DNA of 64,000 nucleotides from NCBI RefSeq assembly GCF_017948455.1, contig NZ_JAFFSU010000018.1, positions 62,001 to 126,000 on the forward strand, written 5' to 3'. The DNA comes from Streptomyces sp. GESEQ-4 (GTDB lineage Bacteria > Actinomycetota > Actinomycetes > Streptomycetales > Streptomycetaceae). The notes under the pieces were generated by a model, which saw nothing but the letters and a program-made list of their open reading frames with translations, searched no databases and had not been told where the DNA came from. The position numbers and the translations under genes are program-made. Positions 25,068 through 33,928 of the stretch are shown here, piece by piece; the stretch's first letter is position 1; every line of letters starts with the position of its first letter.

Positions 25068-25628
25068 ATGCGGGTGGACGCGAAAGACATGGGTGCCGAC
25101 CTCAAGTCGGTACTCATCACCAAGGAAGAGATCGACGCCAAGCTGGTCGAGCTGGCCGCGAAGATCGACGCGGAGTACGCGGGCAAGGACCTGCTGATCG
25201 TCGGCGTCCTCAAGGGCGCGGTGATGGTCATGGCGGACCTGGCGCGTGCGCTGTCCACCCCGCTCACGATGGACTGGATGGCCGTCTCCTCGTACGGCGC
25301 GGGCACCCAGTCCTCCGGTGTCGTACGGATCCTCAAGGACCTCGACACCGACATCAAGGGCAAGCACGTCCTCATCGTCGAGGACATCATCGACTCCGGC
25401 CTGACCCTGTCCTGGCTGATCTCCAACCTCGGCTCCCGCGAGCCCGAGTCCCTGAAGATCTGCACCCTGCTCCGCAAGCCCGAAGCCGCCAAGGTCGCCA
25501 TCGACGTCGAGTGGGTCGGCTTCGACATCCCCAACGAATTCGTCGTCGGCTACGGCCTCGACTACGCCGAGAAGTACCGCAATCTCCCGTTCGTGGGTAC
25601 GCTCGCGCCTCACGTCTACGGCGGCTGA
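25068..25628 (+). CDS. hpt: Hypoxanthine phosphoribosyltransferase
   Basis: Purine salvage enzyme of 186 residues from ATG 25068; a GTG at 25065 is an alternative, and the signal upstream is weak. The PRPP-binding loop VEDIIDSGLTLSWL and the flexible loop SSYGAGTQSSGVV are diagnostic, and KGAVMVMADLARAL is the pyrophosphate loop. The enzyme makes IMP and GMP from hypoxanthine and guanine with PRPP. It lies between tilS and ftsH, an order shared with Bacillus and other actinomycetes. Confidence 0.96.
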   Translation: MRVDAKDMGADLKSVLITKEEIDAKLVELAAKIDAEYAGKDLLIVGVLKGAVMVMADLARALSTPLTMDWMAVSSYGAGTQSSGVVRILKDLDTDIKGKHVLIVEDIIDSGLTLSWLISNLGSREPESLKICTLLRKPEAAKVAIDVEWVGFDIPNEFVVGYGLDYAEKYRNLPFVGTLAPHVYGG

Positions 25629-25812
25629 GCCACTCGGGCCAAGCCCTGTAAGACGATCGGGAACCCCAGCGGGTTCAGCGGCGTTGGAGCATGCAGACGG
25701 GATTGCCTGCGGCCCTGTGCGGCTTCGGCCCACAATGCTGGGGTACCGTCAGAAGAACTGTCTTATCAAACTCACTATGGCAGGAGGGACGGGGCGGCAC
25801 CGCTCCGTATGG

Positions 25813-27849
25813 ATGGACGTGAAGCGATACTTCCGTGGGCCGGTCATGTGGATCGTGCTGGCCGTCCTTGCCGTGGTCGTGTTGATGCAGGTCGTCGGCT
25901 CGTCCGGCGGCTACAAGACGGTGGACACCGGCCAGGTCGTCCAGGCGATCAATGAGAACAAGGTCGAAGCGGCCAAGCTGACCACCGGCGACGAGCAGAC
26001 CATCAAGGTCACACTCAAGGACGGCCAGAAGATCGAGGGCAGCTCGAAGATTCAGGCCAGCTATATCGGCGACCAGGGCGTGACCATCGCCGGCACGCTG
26101 CAGCAGAAATACCAGGACAAGCAGATCACGGACGGCTACACAGTCTCGCCGTCCAAGCAGAACCCCTTCGTCGGGATCCTGCTCTCCCTGCTCCCCTTCG
26201 TCCTCATCGTGGTCGTTTTCCTGTTCCTGATGAATCAGATGCAGGGCGGCGGCTCCCGAGTGATGAACTTCGGGAAGTCCAAGGCGAAGCTCATCACCAA
26301 GGACACCCCGAAGACGACGTTCTCGGACGTCGCAGGCTCGGACGAGGCCGTCGAGGAGCTCCAGGAGATCAAGGAATTCCTCCAGGAGCCGGCGAAGTTC
26401 CAGGCCGTGGGCGCCAAGATCCCCAAGGGCGTACTGCTCTACGGGCCTCCTGGCACCGGCAAGACCCTGCTCGCGCGCGCCGTAGCGGGCGAGGCGGGCG
26501 TGCCCTTCTACTCGATCTCCGGTTCCGACTTCGTCGAGATGTTCGTCGGTGTCGGTGCCTCCCGAGTCCGTGACCTGTTCGAGCAGGCCAAGGCGAACGC
26601 CCCGGCGATCGTCTTCGTCGACGAGATCGACGCGGTCGGCCGCCACCGCGGCGCCGGCCTCGGCGGCGGTCACGACGAGCGCGAGCAGACCCTCAACCAG
26701 CTGCTCGTCGAGATGGACGGCTTCGACGTCAAGGGCGGCGTGATCCTCATCGCCGCGACGAACCGGCCCGACATCCTCGACCCGGCCCTTCTGCGCCCCG
26801 GCCGCTTCGACCGCCAGATCGCGGTCGACCGCCCGGACATGCAGGGCCGTCTGGAGATCCTCAAGGTTCACCAGAAGGGCAAGCCGGTCGCTCCGGACGT
26901 GGACCTGTCGGCGGTCGCGCGCCGTACGCCGGGCTTCACGGGTGCGGATCTGTCGAACGTGCTGAACGAAGCCGCGCTCCTCACCGCGCGCGGCGACAAG
27001 AAGCTGATCGACAACCACTTCCTGGACGAGGCCATCGACCGCGTCGTGGCGGGCCCGCAGAAGCGGACCCGGATCATGTCGGACAAGGAAAAGAAGATCA
27101 CCGCGTACCACGAGGGCGGCCACGCCCTGGTCGCGGCGGCTTCCCCGAACTCCGATCCGGTCCACAAGATCACGATCCTGTCGAGAGGCCGGGCCCTCGG
27201 CTACACGATGGTCCTGCCGGAGGAGGACAAGTACTCCACCACCCGCAACGAGATGCTGGACCAGCTGGCTTACATGCTGGGCGGCCGGGCGGCGGAGGAA
27301 CTGGTCTTCCACGACCCGACGACGGGCGCTGCGAACGACATCGAGAAGGCCACCGCAACGGCCCGCGCGATGGTCACGCAGTACGGCATGACCGAGCGTC
27401 TCGGCGCCATCAAGTTCGGCGGCGACAACACCGAGCCGTTCCTCGGACGTGAGATGGCTCACCAGCGCGACTACTCGGAAGAGGTCGCCGCGCTGGTCGA
27501 CGAAGAGGTCAAGAAGCTCATCGAGACCGCGCACAACGAGGCCTGGGAGATCCTGGTCGAGAACCGCGACGTCCTGGACAACCTGGTCCTCGCGCTGCTC
27601 GAGAAGGAGACGCTGAACAAGGAGCAGATCGCCGAGATCTTCGCTCCCATCGTCAAGCGCCCGCCGCGCCCTGCCTGGACCGGCTCGTCGCGTCGCACCC
27701 CGTCCACCCGCCCGCCGGTGCTCTCCCCCAAGGAGCTGGCACTGACGAACGGAGCCAACGGAGCGACCCCGGCGATCACCACCGCCAAGGCCACCACCTC
27801 GGCGGAGCCCGTCCCGGAACCGGCCCCCGAGGAGCGTCCGGAAGGCTGA
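25813..27849 (+). CDS. ftsH: ATP-dependent zinc metalloprotease FtsH
   Basis: Membrane AAA+ protease of about 678 residues. I start at ATG 25813 (MDVKRYFRGPVMWIVLAVLA) because the first helix follows at once; upstream in-frame ATGs at 25684 and 25777 lack good ribosome-binding sites, so the start is uncertain. Helices at residues about 11-29 and 119-141 flank a periplasmic-type domain. Walker A GPPGTGKT is near residue 211, the second-region IFVDEIDAVGRHRG follows, and the zinc motif HEGGH is near residue 432. It degrades misfolded membrane and regulatory proteins. The C-terminal 60 residues are Pro/Ala/Thr rich and likely disordered. Confidence 0.97.
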   Translation: MDVKRYFRGPVMWIVLAVLAVVVLMQVVGSSGGYKTVDTGQVVQAINENKVEAAKLTTGDEQTIKVTLKDGQKIEGSSKIQASYIGDQGVTIAGTLQQKYQDKQITDGYTVSPSKQNPFVGILLSLLPFVLIVVVFLFLMNQMQGGGSRVMNFGKSKAKLITKDTPKTTFSDVAGSDEAVEELQEIKEFLQEPAKFQAVGAKIPKGVLLYGPPGTGKTLLARAVAGEAGVPFYSISGSDFVEMFVGVGASRVRDLFEQAKANAPAIVFVDEIDAVGRHRGAGLGGGHDEREQTLNQLLVEMDGFDVKGGVILIAATNRPDILDPALLRPGRFDRQIAVDRPDMQGRLEILKVHQKGKPVAPDVDLSAVARRTPGFTGADLSNVLNEAALLTARGDKKLIDNHFLDEAIDRVVAGPQKRTRIMSDKEKKITAYHEGGHALVAAASPNSDPVHKITILSRGRALGYTMVLPEEDKYSTTRNEMLDQLAYMLGGRAAEELVFHDPTTGAANDIEKATATARAMVTQYGMTERLGAIKFGGDNTEPFLGREMAHQRDYSEEVAALVDEEVKKLIETAHNEAWEILVENRDVLDNLVLALLEKETLNKEQIAEIFAPIVKRPPRPAWTGSSRRTPSTRPPVLSPKELALTNGANGATPAITTAKATTSAEPVPEPAPEERPEG

Positions 27850-27889
27850 CCCTCCCGGCCTCGGTGGTCTCACCAGGCCCGGAATGATT

Positions 27890-27925
27890 GCCGCGCCCCC
27901 CTGGTTTTAGCCTGGGGGGCGCGGC
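27890..27925 (+). terminator. Terminator between ftsH and folE
   Basis: Twelve-bp perfect stem (GCCGCGCCCCCC/GGGGGGCGCGGC) with a 12-base loop, 40 bases after the ftsH stop. It probably separates ftsH from folE, whose start is at 27969. Confidence 0.8.
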
Positions 27926-27968
27926 ATCTTCGTATGCCTGTGCAAGACATCTAGGAACGAGGCACGAC

Positions 27969-28574
27969 ATGACCGACCCCGTGACGCTGGACGGCGAGGG
28001 CTTCATCGGCGAATTCGACGAGAAGCGCGCCGAGAACGCCGTGCGCGAACTGCTGATCGCGGTCGGCGAGGACCCGGACCGGGAGGGGCTCAGGGAGACG
28101 CCGGGGCGGGTGGCTCGGGCCTATCACGAGCTTCTGGCCGGGCTGCGGCAGGAGCCCGAGGACGTGCTGACGACGACGTTCGATCTGGGGCATGACGAGA
28201 TGGTCCTGGTGAAGGACATCGAGATCGTCAGCCTCTGTGAGCATCACCTGCTGCCGTTCCATGGCGTGGCTCACGTCGGCTACATCCCGGCCGAGACCGG
28301 CAAGATCACCGGCCTGTCGAAGCTTGCGCGTCTCGTCGAGGTGTTCGCCCGCCGCCCTCAGGTGCAGGAACGACTCACCACGCAGATCGCCGACTCGCTC
28401 ATGCGGATTCTCGAGGCGCGGGGAGCGATCGTCGTCATCGAGGCCGAGCACATGTGCATGTCGGTGCGCGGCATTCGTAAGCCGGGCGCCAAGACGACCA
28501 CGTCGGCGGTGCGGGGGCAGTTGCGGGATGCGACGACCCGTGCCGAGGCGATGAGCCTGATACTGGCGCGCTGA
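27969..28574 (+). CDS. folE: GTP cyclohydrolase I
   Basis: Enzyme of 201 residues that turns GTP into dihydroneopterin triphosphate, the first step to folate. Zinc and catalytic residues are visible: Cys90-Glu-His-His93 in VSLCEHHLLPFHG and the later Cys in EAEHMCMSVRGI. GKITGLSKLARLVEVFARRPQVQERLT is a family signature. It faces the leftward fol genes: folK, folB and folP lie downstream on the other strand, so the pathway is spread over two transcripts that meet here. Confidence 0.97.
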   Translation: MTDPVTLDGEGFIGEFDEKRAENAVRELLIAVGEDPDREGLRETPGRVARAYHELLAGLRQEPEDVLTTTFDLGHDEMVLVKDIEIVSLCEHHLLPFHGVAHVGYIPAETGKITGLSKLARLVEVFARRPQVQERLTTQIADSLMRILEARGAIVVIEAEHMCMSVRGIRKPGAKTTTSAVRGQLRDATTRAEAMSLILAR

Positions 28575-28583
28575 CCGTCACGC

Positions 28584-29075
28584 TTACGCCGCTGAGGCTG
28601 CTCCTGGCGTGTGGTGGTCGTCGTCGTCCTCCGGGAGCTTGCAGACCCGCTCCAGGAAGATGGCCGCCGCTATGACGGCGATACCGGCCACGACCGAGAA
28701 GCCGGCGTAGATGGCCTGGTCGCGGCGGGCGGGGATGTCGAGGGATTCCAGGAGGAAGACGCCGGCGCCGCCGTACATACCGGCGACGAGGGCGGCGACC
28801 AGGGCGCTGGCCTGGCCGAAGACGACCGCTCGGGCCGCCATGAGGGGGTCGACGCCCTTGGCCTCGGGGCGGCGCTCGCGCTGGGCCTTGAGGCGGGCGC
28901 GCAGCGAGAGCGCCGTGGCGAGGAGGACCGCGGCGATCACGGCCAGCACGATGGGCGCGGCCAGCGGGACGCTGGGGAGCGTCCCGATCGAGTTCCAGAG
29001 GCGGGCGCCCGCCCAGGACAGGACGCCGGCGACGGCGAAAACGCCCGCCAGCAACCTGATGCGCAGCTCTCTCAC
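28584..29075 (-). CDS. DUF3180 family membrane protein
   Basis: Small membrane protein of 163 residues, GTG start at 29075 with AAGGGA upstream. Four hydrophobic helices are visible (LLAGVFAVAGVLSWAGARLW, VPLAAPIVLAVIAAVLLATA, GQASALVAALVAGMYGGAGV, YAGFSVVAGIAVIAAAIFLE) and an acidic/His tail. DUF3180 proteins are found after folK throughout actinobacteria, as here, yet have no known role. It is 89 bases downstream of folK and is probably co-transcribed. Confidence 0.88.
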   Translation of the reverse strand: MRELRIRLLAGVFAVAGVLSWAGARLWNSIGTLPSVPLAAPIVLAVIAAVLLATALSLRARLKAQRERRPEAKGVDPLMAARAVVFGQASALVAALVAGMYGGAGVFLLESLDIPARRDQAIYAGFSVVAGIAVIAAAIFLERVCKLPEDDDDHHTPGAASAA

Positions 29076-29164
29076 GGTGTCCCTTCAGCTCCCGGGATCG
29101 GTGCCGGCCCCGCGGTCGAGGTGACCCGGCCGGTCCGACCCTGTGGTCGTGTCGACCTTAACGA

Positions 29165-29776
29165 CTATTCAGGCAGATGGAGTTCCAGGTCCTTGCGGGC
29201 GGTGACGCCTTCTCGGGTGACGTGGTCGAGGAGGTCGGCGACCGCGCCGCGGCCGGGGAGCTGTGCGCCCGGCTCCAGGTCGTACCAGGGGGCCAGGACG
29301 AAGGCGCGTTCATGGGCGCGCGGGTGGGGGAGGGTGAGCTGGGGGTCGTCGGAGACGACTTCGGCGTACGCGACGATGTCGACGTCGAGGGTGCGTGCGC
29401 CCCAGTGCTCGTCCCGGACGCGGTGGAAGGCCTCCTCGACCGCGTGCGCCCGCTCCAGGAGGGAGGACGGGGGGAGGGTCGTCTTCAGGACCACGACCGC
29501 GTTGAAGTACGAGGGCTGGCTGCCGGGCTCCACGCCCCATGGCTCCGTCTCGTACACCGGCGAGACCGCCTTGATGCGGACGCCGGGGGTGTCCTCCAGG
29601 GCGTCGATGGCGCCCTGGAGGGTCTCCAGGCGGTTGCCGAGGTTGGCGCCGAGGGAGATCACGGCCTGTTTCGGATTCTGCAGGGTGGTGTCGGCGGCGT
29701 CGACCTTCTCGACGACGGAGGCGGGTACCGGCTGTACGGTCGGGTCGCTGTGACCCTCGGTGAACGATGCGGTCAT
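29165..29776 (-). CDS. folK: 2-amino-4-hydroxy-6-hydroxymethyldihydropteridine diphosphokinase
   Basis: HPPK of 203 residues. The signature (ISLGANLGNRLETLQGAID, PVYETEPWG, HWGARTLDVDIVAY) covers ATP and substrate sites. A hydrophilic extension of about 37 residues precedes the core, so translation may also begin later. The start overlaps the folB stop at 29773-29776 (ATGA), which implies coupling. It makes the diphosphate substrate for FolP. Confidence 0.95.
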   Translation of the reverse strand: MTASFTEGHSDPTVQPVPASVVEKVDAADTTLQNPKQAVISLGANLGNRLETLQGAIDALEDTPGVRIKAVSPVYETEPWGVEPGSQPSYFNAVVVLKTTLPPSSLLERAHAVEEAFHRVRDEHWGARTLDVDIVAYAEVVSDDPQLTLPHPRAHERAFVLAPWYDLEPGAQLPGRGAVADLLDHVTREGVTARKDLELHLPE

Positions 29777-30132
29777 ACTCGGCTCCGGGTGATGGTGACG
29801 GTCACGTCGTCGAAGGGGACCGTGATCGGCGCGTCCGGTTTGTGGACGCAGACCTCGGCCTCCTGAACCCCTTCGTGCTTCAGACAGACCTGGGCGATGC
29901 GCTCGGCGAGCGTTTCGATGAGGTTGACGGGCTCGCCCTCGACGACGGCCACGACCTCCTCGGCCACGATGCCGTAGTGCACGGTCTTCGCCAGGTCGTC
30001 GTCGGCGGCGGCCGGTCGGGTGTTCAGGCCCAGGACGAGGTCCACGATGAACGTCTGGCCCTCTTCACGCTCCCTGGGGAACACACCGTGGTGCCCGCGG
30101 GCCTTGAGGCCGCGCAGCGCGACACGATCCAC
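29773..30132 (-). CDS. folB: Dihydroneopterin aldolase
   Basis: FolB of 119 residues from GTG 30132 with AGGAG eight bases upstream; longer in-frame readings have no support. Landmarks: VDRVALRGLKARGHHGVFPR, the catalytic-region EREEGQTFIVDLVL, LAKTVHYGIVAEEV and NLIETLAERIAQ. It converts dihydroneopterin to the hydroxymethyl pterin used by FolK. It follows folP and the NTF2-like gene after a 258-base gap, so it may have its own promoter. Confidence 0.95.
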   Translation of the reverse strand: MDRVALRGLKARGHHGVFPREREEGQTFIVDLVLGLNTRPAAADDDLAKTVHYGIVAEEVVAVVEGEPVNLIETLAERIAQVCLKHEGVQEAEVCVHKPDAPITVPFDDVTVTITRSRV

Positions 30133-30296
30133 GCGAATCACTCCTGCAATCGTCGGTGACGGCCGATGTGCACCGGGTGCGGGCGGCGCACCGGCCTCGA
30201 ACGAATCTACCTGCGGACACTGACAGGGCCGGGCCACGGGGGTCCGTGCCCGAGTCGGGCTCGCAGCTTTCATCGTGTGTTTCCCCGGGGGAACCC

Positions 30297-30321
30297 GGCG
30301 GCTCACGGGTTGGTAGCCGCC
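30297..30321 (-). terminator. Possible hairpin in the gap upstream of folB
   Basis: GGCGGCT and AGCCGCC (seven bp, 11-base loop) lie 70 bases past the NTF2-like stop. No T tract follows. It is the only structure I see in the 258-base space before folB, which otherwise holds only the folB leader. Confidence 0.35.
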
Positions 30322-30390
30322 CATACCCGGGGCTCGGTGATTCCAACCACTTCTCGATTCCCCTTGGTCCCTCAAGGTGCGCCTACCCAC

Positions 30391-30894
30391 TCAGGCGGGT
30401 GTGTCGTCGCCTTCCTCCTCGTCGGTTTCGGCCAGAACCGGGGAGGCGTGGTGCGACCAGAGCTTCCAGCCGACGGGCGTACGGCGGAACACGTTCGTGG
30501 CGACGACGAGCTGTCCGACCAGCGGGCCGAGTTCCTCGCTGCCCTCGGGGGCGGGGCCGCCGCTGAGGATGTTCTCGGTGCAGGTCACCAGGGCGGTGTC
30601 GCCGGTGACGGAGACATGCACATCGGTGAGGAAGAACTGGATGTAGTCGGTGTTCGCCATGATCAGCGCGTACGAGCGCAGGACCTCGCCGCGGCCGGTC
30701 AGTACCGGCCAGCCGGGGTGCACGCAGGAGATCACGCCGGAGTCCGCCGGGTCGTGGTAGGTCTCGTCGACGCCGAGGTCGGACGGGGTGAGCCAGAGCG
30801 AGGACAGCTCTTCGAAGTCGCCGCGTTCCATCGCTTCGTAGAAGGCGGTGTTGGCGAGCTCGACCTGCTCGACGTCGGTGTGGGGGGCGCTCAC
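30391..30894 (-). CDS. NTF2-like family protein
   Basis: Protein of 167 residues with a SnoaL/NTF2-like cone fold: VELANTAFYEAMERGDFEELSSLW at the N-terminus and GWKLWSHHASPVL at the C-terminus. Such proteins are often enzymes or binding modules with unknown ligands. The GTG start overlaps the folP stop (GTGA), so it is translated with folP. Its repeated link to folP in streptomycetes (from memory) hints at a folate or pterin role, but no catalytic residues can be named. Confidence 0.85.
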   Translation of the reverse strand: MSAPHTDVEQVELANTAFYEAMERGDFEELSSLWLTPSDLGVDETYHDPADSGVISCVHPGWPVLTGRGEVLRSYALIMANTDYIQFFLTDVHVSVTGDTALVTCTENILSGGPAPEGSEELGPLVGQLVVATNVFRRTPVGWKLWSHHASPVLAETDEEEGDDTPA

Positions 30895-31793
30895 CGGGCT
30901 CCTTCGGCGCCGCGCGCTCCTTCTGCGCCGGGGGTGCGCGCTCCCTCCACGGCGCGCGCGACTCGTACGGCGTCCGCCGTAGCGCGCACCTCGTGCACGC
31001 GGACCGCCCATGCGCCGGCGTGCGCCGCGAGTGCGGAGACGGCTGCCGTGGCGGCGTCGCGCTCGCGTGCGGGCGGGGGTGCGCCCTCCGGTCCCGCCAG
31101 GACGCGGCCGAGGAAGCGCTTGCGGGAGGCGGCGACGAGCAGGGGATGGCCGAGGGAGTGCAGGCGGTCGAGGTGGGCGAGGAGGATCAGATCGTGTTCG
31201 GCGTCCTTGGAGAAGCCGAGGCCGGGGTCGACGACGATGCGGTCGGGGGCGATGCCGCCCGCCAGGACGGCGTCCACGCGCGCGTGGAGCTCGTCGAGGA
31301 CTTCGCTGACGACATCGGCGTAGACGCCCTTGACGGTGCTGCCCTCCAGGAAGCCGCGCCAGTGCATGACGACGAAGGGGGCGTCCGCTTCCGCGACGAC
31401 GGGGATCATCGCGGGGTCGGCGAGGCCGCCGCTGACGTCGTTGACGAGGGCGGCGCCGGCCGCGAGGGACTGCTGGGCGACACAGGCGCGCATGGTGTCC
31501 ACGGAGACGGTGACGCCCTCGGAGGCGAGCTCGCGTACGACGGGGATGACACGCCTGAGTTCCTCCGCCTCGTCGACCCGGGTGGCGCCGGGGCGGGTGG
31601 ACTCGCCGCCGACGTCGATGAGGTCCGCTCCCTCGGTGACCAGGGCGAGGCCGTGCTTCACGGCGGCCGTCGTGTCGAACCAGCGGCCGCCGTCGGAGAA
31701 GGAATCGGGAGTGACGTTCACGACTCCCATGACCGCGCAGCGGTCCCACTCGGGAAGACCGGCGACGTGCCCGCGTCCGCTCTGCTTGCTCAT
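30891..31793 (-). CDS. folP: Dihydropteroate synthase
   Basis: DHPS of 300 residues. Both family signatures are present: MGVVNVTPDSFSDGGRWFD and DLIDVGGESTRPGATRVDEAEE, plus DVSGGLADPAM, GLGFSKDAEHD and AASRKRFLGRVL. It condenses p-aminobenzoate with the pterin diphosphate and is the target of sulfonamides. The last ~25 residues are a loose repeat (GARTPGAEGARGAEGAR). It heads the leftward folP-NTF2 pair, 91 bases downstream of the DUF2156 gene and its terminator. Confidence 0.96.
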   Translation of the reverse strand: MSKQSGRGHVAGLPEWDRCAVMGVVNVTPDSFSDGGRWFDTTAAVKHGLALVTEGADLIDVGGESTRPGATRVDEAEELRRVIPVVRELASEGVTVSVDTMRACVAQQSLAAGAALVNDVSGGLADPAMIPVVAEADAPFVVMHWRGFLEGSTVKGVYADVVSEVLDELHARVDAVLAGGIAPDRIVVDPGLGFSKDAEHDLILLAHLDRLHSLGHPLLVAASRKRFLGRVLAGPEGAPPPARERDAATAAVSALAAHAGAWAVRVHEVRATADAVRVARAVEGARTPGAEGARGAEGAR

Positions 31794-31814
31794 ACGTTCA
31801 GCCTAGGCCCCTGG

Positions 31815-31841
31815 TCGGGCCGCCGAGCTCCGGCGGCCCGA
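31815..31841 (-). terminator. Terminator of the DUF2156 gene
   Basis: Eleven-bp perfect stem (TCGGGCCGCCG/CGGCGGCCCGA) with a five-base loop, 44 bases after the DUF2156 stop and ahead of folP. Likely separates the two leftward transcripts. Confidence 0.75.
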
Positions 31842-31884
31842 GCACGAGCCCCGGGCTCGGCGGGCGGGGCCTCGCTCGGGCTGT

Positions 31885-33771
31885 CTAAGCCGCGCGGACG
31901 TCTCCCTCCCCGACCGCGTGGGCGCACGGGCGTGAGGTGGTCGTGCGGCGGCGCAGGAAGCGGGGGAGGGGGAGGGCCAGGTTGACGAAACCTTCCGCCT
32001 GCATGGCGGCGAAGCCGATGCGCGGGAGGTCGGCGGAGGCGCGGTAGACGACGAAGCGGGGCTCCCAGCGGGGCCGGAACTTCGCGTTGAACTTGTACAG
32101 GGACTCGATCTGGAACCAGCGGGAGAGAAAGACCAGCAGGCCCCGCCAGGCGCGCAGCACCGGTCCCGCGCCGATCTTCTCGCCGCGTGCCAGCGCCGAG
32201 CGGAACATGGCGAAGTTGAGCGACACGCGCGCGATGCCGAACTTCGGGGCCGCCTCGAGGGCCGCCACGATCAGCAGTTCGTTCATGCCGGGGTCGGCCG
32301 AGCGGTCGCGCCGCATCAGGTCCAGGGACACCCCGTCCGTGCCCCAGGGCACGAAGTGCAGGATCGCTTTCAGATCGCCGTACTCACCCGGCTCGTCGTC
32401 GGCCTTGTGGGCGGTGGCGATGAGGCAGTCGCCGTCGGACGCGTCGCCGATGCGGCCGAGGGCCATGGAGAAACCGCGTTCGGTGTCGGTGCCGCGCCAG
32501 TCGTCGGCGGCGCGGCGGATGCGGTCCAGCTCGGTCTCGCCGAGGTCACGCACGCGTCGTACCCGGGTCTCGTAACCGGCGCGCTCGATGCGCTTGACCA
32601 TCTGACGCACATTGCGCATCGCACGGCCGGTGAGGGAGAAATCCGGGACGTCCACCACCGCCTCGTCGCCCAGTTCGAGGGCGTCGAGGCCGGTCTCACG
32701 GGTCCAGACCTCGCCGCCGGTCTCGGAGCAGCCCATGACGGCGGGCGTCCAGGAGTGCGCCTTGGCCTCGTCCATGAACCGTTCGATGGCGCCCGGCCAG
32801 GCCTCCACGTCACCGATCGGATCGCCGCTCGCCAGCATCACGCCGGACACGACGCGGTACGTCACCGCCGCCTTGCCGCTGGGGGAGAACACCACCGCCT
32901 TGTCGCGGCGCAGGGCGAAGTGGCCGAGGGAGTCGCGGCCGCCATGCTTGTCCAGGAGGGCGCGCAGCCGGGCCTCGTCCTCGTCGGTGAGGCGTGCGGC
33001 CGGGTGTTCGGGGCGGAAGGCGAGGTAGATGGTCGTGACGGCGGTAAGCAGGCCGAGGGCGCCCAGGCACATGGCGACCGTCCACGACGTGGTGCCCCGG
33101 TAGTCGACCGGGCCCTCGAAGCCGAACAGGCCGTACAGGACGTGCGTGAGGCGGTCGGCGAGGCTCGGGTCGCCGACCAGGGTCTTGGGATGGGCGCTGA
33201 CGACGAGCAGCCCGAGGAGGAGCGAACCGGCGCCCATGAGGACGAAGTTGGCGAGCGCACGCCATCGGCTGCGCGGGTCGGGCAGGGCCCTGAACTGGTC
33301 GCGGTGGCGCACCAGCGGCGCCAGCAGCGCCAGCGAGATCACCACGCCGACCACGGAGTGGCGGTACGTGAACTGCGCTAGCGCGCCGAACGGCAGCAGG
33401 ACGACGGCGGCCCGCCAGGCCCGGCGCTTGCAGCGCCTCAGGCCGTGCGCGAGCAGCAGCAACAGCACGCCCGCGCTGAGCGAGAGTGCCGCCGCGAACG
33501 GGCCGAACGAGCCGGGCAGCACCTCGGCGAGCGTGTGCATACGGCTGTGCCTGAACCGTGGGAAGACGCCCGCGGCGATGTCCAGCAGGCCCACGAGGGC
33601 ACACGCTCTGGCGACGAGGACGGGAACGGCTTCGGGGCGCGGGCCGCGCAGCACGTGCCGTACCCGGCGTGTTCGCTGCGGAACCCCACCCGACATTTCC
33701 ACATCTGTCCTGACAGACATCGCATCCCGTAGTTCTGCGAGAGAGCTTGGATCCGGTACCGATTCGGGCAT
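31885..33771 (-). CDS. Aminoacyl-phosphatidylglycerol synthase-like protein (MprF/LysX N-terminal type, DUF2156)
   Basis: Membrane protein of up to 628 residues. Six or more N-terminal helices (VLVARACALVGLLDIAAGVF, FGPFAAALSLSAGVLLLLLAHG, VVGVVISLALLAPLV, ALANFVLMGAGSLLLGLLVV, GTTSWTVAMCLGALGLLTAVTTIY) are followed by a cytosolic DUF2156 acyltransferase domain (residues about 270-600: GHFALRRDKAVVFSPSGKAA, SGDPIGDVEAWPGAIERF). This is the MprF layout: transfer of an amino acid from tRNA to phosphatidylglycerol, which lowers surface charge. The start may instead be MSVRTDVEMSGG at 33720. It diverges from an exported esterase, the usual partner of such enzymes. Confidence 0.85.
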   Translation of the reverse strand: MPESVPDPSSLAELRDAMSVRTDVEMSGGVPQRTRRVRHVLRGPRPEAVPVLVARACALVGLLDIAAGVFPRFRHSRMHTLAEVLPGSFGPFAAALSLSAGVLLLLLAHGLRRCKRRAWRAAVVLLPFGALAQFTYRHSVVGVVISLALLAPLVRHRDQFRALPDPRSRWRALANFVLMGAGSLLLGLLVVSAHPKTLVGDPSLADRLTHVLYGLFGFEGPVDYRGTTSWTVAMCLGALGLLTAVTTIYLAFRPEHPAARLTDEDEARLRALLDKHGGRDSLGHFALRRDKAVVFSPSGKAAVTYRVVSGVMLASGDPIGDVEAWPGAIERFMDEAKAHSWTPAVMGCSETGGEVWTRETGLDALELGDEAVVDVPDFSLTGRAMRNVRQMVKRIERAGYETRVRRVRDLGETELDRIRRAADDWRGTDTERGFSMALGRIGDASDGDCLIATAHKADDEPGEYGDLKAILHFVPWGTDGVSLDLMRRDRSADPGMNELLIVAALEAAPKFGIARVSLNFAMFRSALARGEKIGAGPVLRAWRGLLVFLSRWFQIESLYKFNAKFRPRWEPRFVVYRASADLPRIGFAAMQAEGFVNLALPLPRFLRRRTTTSRPCAHAVGEGDVRAA

Positions 33772-33928
33772 CCGGCGACATTGCGCCCTCTAGGACGGTG
33801 TCTCGGAGGGAGAGGTTCACTCGTCTTCTCAAAGCTGTTGAAAAGGCCGGGGAAAGCCCCGGACAAGCCCCTGCGAAGACGTGCGGGGGCGAGCGGGAGA
33901 GCGCAGGCAGGGAACGGGGAACGGGTTC